Source: Bacillota bacterium
GTDB lineage: Bacteria; Bacillota; Clostridia; Lachnospirales; Lachnospiraceae
NCBI GenBank assembly: GCA_023437885.1
Contig: JAEZFH010000064.1
Location: 1-11,542, forward strand
Reading direction: 5' to 3'
Length of the DNA: 11,542 nucleotides
Position 1 is the first letter of the stretch. Every line of letters begins with the position of its first letter. Under the pieces are notes generated by a model, which worked only from the letters and a program-made list of their open reading frames with translations, ran no database searches and had not been told where the DNA came from. Position numbers and translations under genes: made by a program. Positions 6,683-11,542 of this stretch are shown one piece after another.

Positions 6683-8503
6683 ATGAACTTAAAGGATGCG
6701 ATTAGAACTCTGTTATTTAAGGATAAGCAACCGGTGGCGAATAACCAGCTGTTTACAATCTGGGGAGAAGCTCTGGATCCGGAGAAAGTATTGCAGGAAT
6801 ATCCCAGACCGCAGCTGAGACGGGATAATTATACTATTTTAAACGGATATTGGGAATACGCAATCCGGAAGGATGCGGAGGAGCCAAGGGACTATGATGG
6901 AAGAATTCTGGTTCCCTTCTCTCCGGAGAGCGTACTTTCCGGTGTGAACCGTCAGCTGCAGCCGGGAGAATATCTTTGGTATCGGAGAGAATTACATATG
7001 GAGCAACTGCCGGCGGGCCGGCGTCTCATTCTCCACTTCGGAGCGGTAGACCAAAGCTGTGAGGTGTATCTAAATGATACTAAGGTGGCCTGGCATCAGG
7101 GAGGCTATCTTCCTTTTTCCGTGGATATTACTGAGGATCTGAGGGAGGGGCTGAATCTTCTGGTCCTGAGGGTTGAGGATAAATCCGATACCTCCTTTCA
7201 CAGCAGAGGAAAACAAAAGCTCCTCCGGGGAGGCATGTTCTATACTGCGCAAAGCGGAATCTGGCAGACGGTATGGTATGAGTGGGTACCGGATACTTAT
7301 ATTACAGGAATCAGGATCACACCCAGAGCAGAGCTGGGCGAGGTTGAGCTGAAGATCAGCCATAATTCCTCCTATGCCTTACAGGAAACCAGGACGCAGT
7401 ATCAGATTGTGATCCGGGAGGGGGAGAGCATCAAATATACTGCTTCCTTTGATACGTCCGAGATTACGGTCAGGCTGGAGGAGTTTATCCTTTGGAGCCC
7501 GGAGAATCCGTTTCTCTACGAGTTTACGGTTACAGCGGGAGAGGACCAGGTCGAATGCTATTTTGCTATGAGAAGCATTGAGCTTAAGGAGGACGGAAAC
7601 GGATATGCAAGAATATATCTGAATCAAAAGCCGTATTTTCAGAACGGGCTTCTGGATCAGGGATATTGGCCGGATGGATTATATACGCCGCCCTCTGACG
7701 AGGCAATGATCTATGATATTGAGAAGGCAAAGGCATTGGGCTTTAATATGCTTCGCAAGCACATTAAAATAGAACCCCTGCGCTGGTATTATCATTGTGA
7801 CCGGCTGGGAATGCTGGTGTGGCAGGATATGGTGAACGGGGGAGGAGAATATAACCAGCTTCTGGTGGGATATTTGCCCACACTTTTTCCCTGGGCGGCA
7901 GGACGCGTCAGCGATAAGCACTACCGGCTTTTTGGAAGAAAGGATCCGGAGGGCAGGCGGGAATGGAGCATGGAATGCCGCCAAACGGTAGAGCTTCTCT
8001 ATTCCAGTCCCTCCGTCGTTGTATGGGTACCCTTTAATGAGGGCTGGGGACAGTTTGACGCTGAGGAGGCGTACCGGCTGATTCAGGAGCTGGACAGTAC
8101 CAGGCTCATCGACCATGCCAGCGGCTGGTTTGACCAGGGAATTGGGGATTTCGAAAGTGTCCATAATTATTTTCATCCTTTGAAGGTGAAGTATCGAAAG
8201 CGGGCGGTCGTTTTTTCGGAGATCGGCGGCTATGCCTGTTTTATTGCTGGGCACACCTTCTCCTGGAGGGTGTACGGCTATAAAATATATCTGACAAAAG
8301 AGGAATTTGATAAGGCCTATCAGCAGCTTTACCGTGAGGAGCTTGCACGGTTCAAGGAGCAGGGGCTGTCAGCAGTGGTGTATACCCAGCTCTCTGATGT
8401 CGAAGATGAAGTGAATGGTTTGCTAACCTATGACAGAAAGGTCTGTAAGGTCACTCCGTTGGAAAGTAATCTCAGTGACTCCCAATTGCCCGGTCTTTTA
8501 TAG
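6683..8503 (+). CDS. GH2 family glycoside hydrolase
   Basis: A 606-residue protein with the three-domain GH2 core and no extra C-terminal domains. An N-terminal jelly-roll sugar-binding domain (about 1-190; ILHFGAVDQSCEVYLNDTKVAWHQGGYLPF is typical) is followed by an Ig-like domain (about 195-300, ending near WSPENPFLYEF). A TIM barrel follows (about 310-590). The acid/base is predicted as Glu453 in WVPFNEGWGQF and the nucleophile as Glu513 in VFSEIGGY, so it looks active. No signal peptide is present. GH2 covers beta-galactosidase, beta-glucuronidase, beta-mannosidase and others; this short form with NEGW is often labelled beta-galactosidase, but the substrate cannot be read from sequence. 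In this cluster it may remove a side group or a second linkage from an imported oligosaccharide. It has its own promoter (6583-6611) and a probable terminator (8600-8624). Confidence 0.9.
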   Translation: MNLKDAIRTLLFKDKQPVANNQLFTIWGEALDPEKVLQEYPRPQLRRDNYTILNGYWEYAIRKDAEEPRDYDGRILVPFSPESVLSGVNRQLQPGEYLWYRRELHMEQLPAGRRLILHFGAVDQSCEVYLNDTKVAWHQGGYLPFSVDITEDLREGLNLLVLRVEDKSDTSFHSRGKQKLLRGGMFYTAQSGIWQTVWYEWVPDTYITGIRITPRAELGEVELKISHNSSYALQETRTQYQIVIREGESIKYTASFDTSEITVRLEEFILWSPENPFLYEFTVTAGEDQVECYFAMRSIELKEDGNGYARIYLNQKPYFQNGLLDQGYWPDGLYTPPSDEAMIYDIEKAKALGFNMLRKHIKIEPLRWYYHCDRLGMLVWQDMVNGGGEYNQLLVGYLPTLFPWAAGRVSDKHYRLFGRKDPEGRREWSMECRQTVELLYSSPSVVVWVPFNEGWGQFDAEEAYRLIQELDSTRLIDHASGWFDQGIGDFESVHNYFHPLKVKYRKRAVVFSEIGGYACFIAGHTFSWRVYGYKIYLTKEEFDKAYQQLYREELARFKEQGLSAVVYTQLSDVEDEVNGLLTYDRKVCKVTPLESNLSDSQLPGLL

Positions 8504-8528
8504 TACCAGAATTATAGTGAATCCAGTA

Positions 8529-8567
8529 ATTGTACAATAGCGTCTCAGTGAGAGAAATGCAAAGCAT
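8529..8567. repeat. Cluster of three short palindromes after the GH2 gene
   Basis: ATTGTACAAT (8529-8538) is a perfect palindrome. TCTCA-g-TGAGA (8543-8553) and ATGC-aaa-GCAT (8557-8567) follow within 40 bp. Each is short enough to occur by chance; three in a row is noteworthy. Their role is unknown. Confidence 0.3.
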
Positions 8568-8599
8568 GGTACAGGAACCCGGCAATTCGTTCGCCATGC

Positions 8600-8624
8600 A
8601 GCGTATTCCGCAGGGACGCTTTTT
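8600..8624 (+). terminator. Probable Rho-independent terminator of the GH2 transcript
   Basis: AGCGT (8600-8604) pairs with ACGCT (8616-8620), with CC/GG pairing inside (8608-8609 with 8613-8614), directly followed by a T-run ending at 8624. The stem is short, so it may be leaky. ATGGTA (8566-8571) and TACCAT (8627-8632) could enclose it in a wider fold. It lies about 100 nt after the GH2 stop. Confidence 0.5.
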
Positions 8625-8636
8625 CATACCATATTG

Positions 8637-8651
8637 CTGGGACAATCCCAG
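8637..8651. repeat. Compact inverted repeat CTGGGA-caa-TCCCAG
   Basis: CTGGGA (8637-8642) and TCCCAG (8646-8651) are perfect 6-bp arms with a 3-nt loop. No T-run follows on either strand. It lies about 20 bp before the -35 region of the next promoter and may be a regulatory site. Confidence 0.3.
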
Positions 8652-8671
8652 GAAGAACTTAGCACAATTAC

Positions 8672-8700
8672 TTTCCTTTTTGTGAGAAATGTAGTATAAT
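8672..8700 (+). promoter_or_regulatory. Promoter for the second phosphorylase gene
   Basis: A consensus -10 TATAAT (8695-8700) has the weak -35 TTTCCT (8672-8677) 17 bp upstream. Transcription would start near 8707, inside the operator-like site at 8707-8722, giving a leader of about 190 nt. A weak -35 suits a regulated promoter. Confidence 0.5.
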
Positions 8701-8706
8701 AGATTT

Positions 8707-8722
8707 ATAAAATCGTTTTTAT
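8707..8722. promoter_or_regulatory. CG-centred operator-like palindrome at the transcription start
   Basis: ATAAAATCGTTTTTAT is a 16-bp palindrome with one T/T mismatch flanking the central CG. It begins 6 bp after the -10 box, the classic place for a LacI-family repressor. The half site TAAAAnCGTTT is shared with 77-90. It is AT-rich, so chance cannot be excluded. Confidence 0.4.
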
Positions 8723-8747
8723 TAGAAAAAATAACCATGAAATATAG

Positions 8748-8870
8748 TTGATTGGCGTTGAACTAGCTTTGAGGGGAGTGAAAAATAGAACAGTTAAAAA
8801 AGATTATCATTTGGTCCGGAGCAAGGAATTTGACTGCCAGGGTGCTCCGGACCCTCAGAAATGGAACTAA
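8748..8870 (+). pseudogene. GH16-like beta-glucanase N-terminal fragment
   Basis: The frame is open from TTG 8748 (after a TAG at 8745-8747), with a GTG at 8778, to TAA at 8868-8870. It reads DYHLVRSKEFDCQG, then APDPQKWN. This closely resembles the conserved GH16 entry motif, typically LVWSDEF followed by PDPxKWN, seen at the start of laminarinase-type beta-1,3-glucanases. The usual Trp of LVW is Arg here (CGG for TGG) and the usual SDEF reads SKEF. The frame stops right after the motif, so about 90% of a GH16 domain, including its catalytic Glu pair, is missing. The GTG start has GAGGGGA directly against it, a poor ribosome site. I take it as a remnant of a deleted gene; a leader peptide is the alternative. 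The match is from memory of the family, not a search. Confidence 0.45.
8813..8853. promoter_or_regulatory. Perfect 11-bp inverted repeat in the leader of the second phosphorylase
   Basis: GGTCCGGAGCA (8813-8823) and TGCTCCGGACC (8843-8853) are fully complementary, with a 19-nt loop. No T-run follows, so it is not an intrinsic terminator. It ends 44 nt before the start codon at 8898 and lies inside the GH16-like remnant. It should form a stable RNA hairpin; effects on mRNA stability or translation are possible. Confidence 0.5.
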
Positions 8871-8897
8871 CAATGATTGACAAAGAAGGAGAAGGAT

Positions 8898-11542
8898 ATG
8901 AAGGGTTATCAGTTTTCAAACGAAAATGGTGTATTTCAATTAGAAAATCCGGAGTTAACCAGCTATCTCTATTTTCCGATAGCGAATGAATGCGGTGTGA
9001 TGAGCAGTGTCACACCGGCTCTGGGAGGAGACAGTAAGATGGGACAGAATACCTTTCTGCTGGCTCCGGTCAGCAGTGAGGATCTTCATAATAACAAATC
9101 CTCAAGGAATTTCTGGTGCAGAATCAATGACCGGGCGGTTTGGTCCGCAACCGGAAAATCTGCCCGGCAGGAGGCGAGTCTCTTTACCTCAGAGAAGGAG
9201 GAGACGGTGCTGGAGGCTGGAGTGATGTGGCATAAGATTTCCAGAACCTCGAAGGAGTTTGGGCTTAAGTCTGAGATCATATCCTTTGTGCCTCATACCC
9301 GGGATCAGGTGGAGCTAATGCTTGTAACTCTGACCAACTGCACAGCGGAAAGCTGCAGGGTCGCTCCGGTGGCAGCCGTCCCCCTATACGGGCGCTCGGC
9401 AGACAATATCAGGGATCACCGCAATGTGACCTCAATGCTGCATAGAGTTGAGACCTCGGAATATGGTGTACTTTTGAATCCCACCCTGACCTTTGACGAA
9501 CGGGGACATCATAAGAATACCGTGGTATACGGTGTGTATGGGAGTACCGGGGAAGGAGAAGCGCCGGTTGGGTTTTATCCTGTGGTAGAGGATTTCATTG
9601 GTGAGGGAGGTTCTCTGGAAGCTCCCCGGGCTATCTTTGCGAAGGAGGAGCCGGTTAAGGCGGGCTTTCGACGCAGCGGTTACGAAGCCTTAGGCGGTAT
9701 CTGCTTCCAGGAGGTTACTCTGGCACCGGAGGAGGCCAAAACCTATATCATTCTTCTGGGCTATGGCTCTTCCAGGGAGGAGCTGGAGCGCTCCGCGGAA
9801 AAATTCAGGACCCGGGAAGCATGTATGGAAGCGCTTGAAGCTACCAGAGCTTATTGGGAAGAGAAGATTAATATAGCCTACCATACGGGTTCGAAGGACT
9901 TTGATGCCTGGATGCACTGGGTCAATTTCCAGCCGATGCTTCGAAGGATTTATGGCTGCTCCTTCCTGCCCCACCACGATTATGGAAGAGGAGGCAGGGG
10001 CTGGAGAGACCTGTGGCAGGATTGCCTTGCCCTGCTCCTTATGAATCCCTCGGGGGTCCGGGAGATGCTGATCAGCAATTTCGGCGGCGTCCGCACAGAC
10101 GGAACCAATGCGACCATCATCGGTACGAAGCAGGGGGAATTCATCGCAGACCGCAATAATATTACCAGGGTATGGATGGATCATGGTGTGTGGCCGTTCC
10201 TTACAACACGGCTTTATATCATGCAGAGCGGTGATATCGATATCCTGCTGAAGGAGAATTATTATTTCAAGGACCCTCAAGCAGTGAGGGGAGAAGAAAA
10301 GGATTCCCTGTGGAAGCCGGAGGATGGTAACCGGGTACGGCTAGAGAATGGACAGGAATATCAGGGAAGCCTTCTGGAGCATATGCTGATCGAGCATCTT
10401 ACCGCCTTCTATGATGTAGGCGAACATAATCATATCCGCCTTCGGGGAGCGGACTGGAATGATGCTCTGGATATGGCGAAGGACCGCGGTGAAAGCGTTG
10501 CCTTTACTTCAATTTATGGCAGCAATTTGGAGCAGATGGCAGAGCTCATTCTGGAGCTTTCAAAAACCGGTGTTCAAACGCTGTCCTTCTTCAAGGAGCT
10601 GGAGCCGTTGTTAGCCGAGGAACCTGCGCCGACCGAAGGGAGCGCGCATCCTGCTGCGAAGCAGCATATCATAAGCACTTGTGCTTATGATAATGTAAAG
10701 GAGAAGCAGGAATTGCTGAGAAGGTATTGTGACAGCTGCAGAAGCACTCTGTCGGGCGATCGTTTTGAGATTGTCTGCGAGAAGCTGGCAGAAAACCTTA
10801 AGAGGAAAGCAGCATGGATTCGTGAACATATAAAAGCCAGTGAATGGATTACAAGCGAAAGCGGCCACTCCTGGTATAATGGATACTATGACAACCATGG
10901 CAGAAGGGTGGAGGGGGACCATCCCCTGGGGGTACGTATGATGCTGACCGGACAGGTATTTGCTATTATGTCAGGTACAGCGGCCAAAGAGCAGGTGGAG
11001 GCTATTGTCTCGGCAGCCGATACATATCTGTATGATGGAGCAATCGGAGGCTATAAGCTGAATACGAATTTTAAAGAGGTTAAGGATGACCTGGGCAGAA
11101 TGTTCGGTTTTGCTTACGGACATAAGGAGAACGGTGCGGTATTCTCCCATATGACAGTCATGTATGCCAATGCTCTTTATCAAAGAGGCTTTGTTAAGGA
11201 GGGCTATAAGGCAATCCATTCCCTGTACCGTCATTGCAGTGATTTTGAGAAGAGCAGAATCTATCCCGGCATTCCTGAGTATATTGGGGATAACGGAAGG
11301 GGACTGTATCATTATCTGACCGGTTCTGCAAGCTGGATGCTTTTGACGGTGCTGACAGAGATGTTCGGCATCAAGGGAGATATGGGAAATCTGCTGCTAG
11401 ATCCGAAGCTGGTGCAGGAGCAGTTTGATGCATCCTACAGGGCTGAGGCGGCATTAACCTTTGCCGGACGCAGACTCAGGGTGTGCTATGAGAATTCCGG
11501 GAATAAGGAATACGGAGAGTATAGAGTCGGAAGGATTACTAT
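8898..11542 (+). CDS. GH94-type disaccharide phosphorylase, laminaribiose phosphorylase-like (3' end cut by the window)
   Basis: The ATG at 8898 has AGAAGGAG (8884-8891) 6 nt upstream. 881 codons are visible without a stop; the final beta-rich segment is already present, so perhaps 20-30 residues are missing and the full length is near 900. An N-terminal beta-sandwich (about 1-290) precedes an (alpha/alpha)6 barrel with WRDLWQD (369-375), GGVRTDGTN, and GADWNDAL, in which Asp522 is the predicted general acid. YHYLTGSASWML near the C-terminus is typical of GH94. There is no signal peptide. GH94 enzymes split beta-glucosides with phosphate to glucose-1-phosphate. The length fits laminaribiose phosphorylases (about 900) better than cellobiose (about 810) or cellodextrin phosphorylases, but linkage is not proven. 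Residues about 573-595 look like an insert rich in Ala, Pro and Glu, coded by palindromic DNA. It has its own promoter and operator-like site. Confidence 0.87.
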   Translation, partial: MKGYQFSNENGVFQLENPELTSYLYFPIANECGVMSSVTPALGGDSKMGQNTFLLAPVSSEDLHNNKSSRNFWCRINDRAVWSATGKSARQEASLFTSEKEETVLEAGVMWHKISRTSKEFGLKSEIISFVPHTRDQVELMLVTLTNCTAESCRVAPVAAVPLYGRSADNIRDHRNVTSMLHRVETSEYGVLLNPTLTFDERGHHKNTVVYGVYGSTGEGEAPVGFYPVVEDFIGEGGSLEAPRAIFAKEEPVKAGFRRSGYEALGGICFQEVTLAPEEAKTYIILLGYGSSREELERSAEKFRTREACMEALEATRAYWEEKINIAYHTGSKDFDAWMHWVNFQPMLRRIYGCSFLPHHDYGRGGRGWRDLWQDCLALLLMNPSGVREMLISNFGGVRTDGTNATIIGTKQGEFIADRNNITRVWMDHGVWPFLTTRLYIMQSGDIDILLKENYYFKDPQAVRGEEKDSLWKPEDGNRVRLENGQEYQGSLLEHMLIEHLTAFYDVGEHNHIRLRGADWNDALDMAKDRGESVAFTSIYGSNLEQMAELILELSKTGVQTLSFFKELEPLLAEEPAPTEGSAHPAAKQHIISTCAYDNVKEKQELLRRYCDSCRSTLSGDRFEIVCEKLAENLKRKAAWIREHIKASEWITSESGHSWYNGYYDNHGRRVEGDHPLGVRMMLTGQVFAIMSGTAAKEQVEAIVSAADTYLYDGAIGGYKLNTNFKEVKDDLGRMFGFAYGHKENGAVFSHMTVMYANALYQRGFVKEGYKAIHSLYRHCSDFEKSRIYPGIPEYIGDNGRGLYHYLTGSASWMLLTVLTEMFGIKGDMGNLLLDPKLVQEQFDASYRAEAALTFAGRRLRVCYENSGNKEYGEYRVGRIT
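10653..10692. repeat. Tandem palindromes inside the second phosphorylase gene
   Basis: Two hairpins lie 1 bp apart: GCTGC-gaa-GCAGC (10653-10665), and TATCATAAGCAC (10667-10678), TT, GTGCTTATGATA (10681-10692), a perfect 12-bp arm pair. Strong palindromes of this size are unusual inside a coding region. They overlap a protein stretch that looks non-conserved (about residues 573-595), which suggests an inserted palindromic element kept in frame. Confidence 0.55.

Noticed and set aside
8557..8685. 42-codon frame starting MQSMVQEPGN in the spacer
   Set aside because: It runs through the terminator and several palindromes, has no good ribosome site and no family I recognise; most likely chance.
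1741..8845. GGGTGC hexamer recurring in the spacers (1741, 1771, 5093, 6673, 8840)
   Set aside because: It also occurs in coding sequence and partly overlaps G-rich ribosome sites, so it is probably not a specific signal.
1..11542. CRISPR arrays, tRNA or rRNA genes, insertion sequences
   Set aside because: No regularly spaced direct repeats, no tRNA-like cloverleaf or rRNA sequence and no transposase motifs were seen.

Overview
The window reads as a carbohydrate-utilisation locus of a low-to-mid GC Gram-positive anaerobe. Clostridia, probably Lachnospiraceae-like, fit best; Paenibacillus-type Bacilli are possible. The reasons are strong AGGAGG-type ribosome sites, sigma-A promoters of the TTGATA/TATAAT kind, AT-rich spacers around GC-richer genes, and protein families common in those groups. 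This taxonomic call is inference, since no marker gene is present.

Layout, all on the + strand. (1) 1-57: the last 18 codons of an unidentified gene ending in a Cys-Cys-Cys-Gly-Gly tail. (2) 58-687: an AT-rich spacer with an operator-like site, a near-consensus promoter (251-279) and an unusually long, structured leader. (3) 688-1686: a LacI-family regulator. (4) 1822-5085: a 1087-residue phosphorylase-like enzyme of clan GH-Q (GH94, GH149 or GH161 type). (5) 5188-6516: a GH30 retaining beta-glycosidase. (6) 6683-8503: a short GH2 enzyme with its own promoter and two overlapping palindromes in its leader. (7) 8504-8897: a 394-bp spacer with a terminator, a promoter, a CG-centred operator-like site, several inverted repeats and what looks like a broken GH16 (beta-glucanase) N-terminus. 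(8) 8898-11542: a GH94-type disaccharide phosphorylase that runs off the right edge.

How the genes may work together: none of the four enzymes has a signal peptide, so all should act in the cytoplasm on imported oligosaccharides. A long-chain phosphorylase plus a disaccharide-type phosphorylase would release glucose-1-phosphate step by step. GH30 and GH2 would remove linkages or side groups that the phosphorylases cannot handle, and the LacI protein would sense an intermediate. The GH16 remnant and the roughly 900-residue length of the second phosphorylase point to beta-1,3-glucan (laminarin-type, possibly branched) oligosaccharides. The substrate is not proven; beta-1,2-glucan or cello-oligosaccharides remain possible. 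No transporter lies in the window.

The most unusual items are the GH16-like remnant (8748-8870), a palindromic, apparently in-frame insert inside the second phosphorylase (about 10614-10692), the overlapping palindromes before the GH2 gene, and the long structured leader of the regulator gene.
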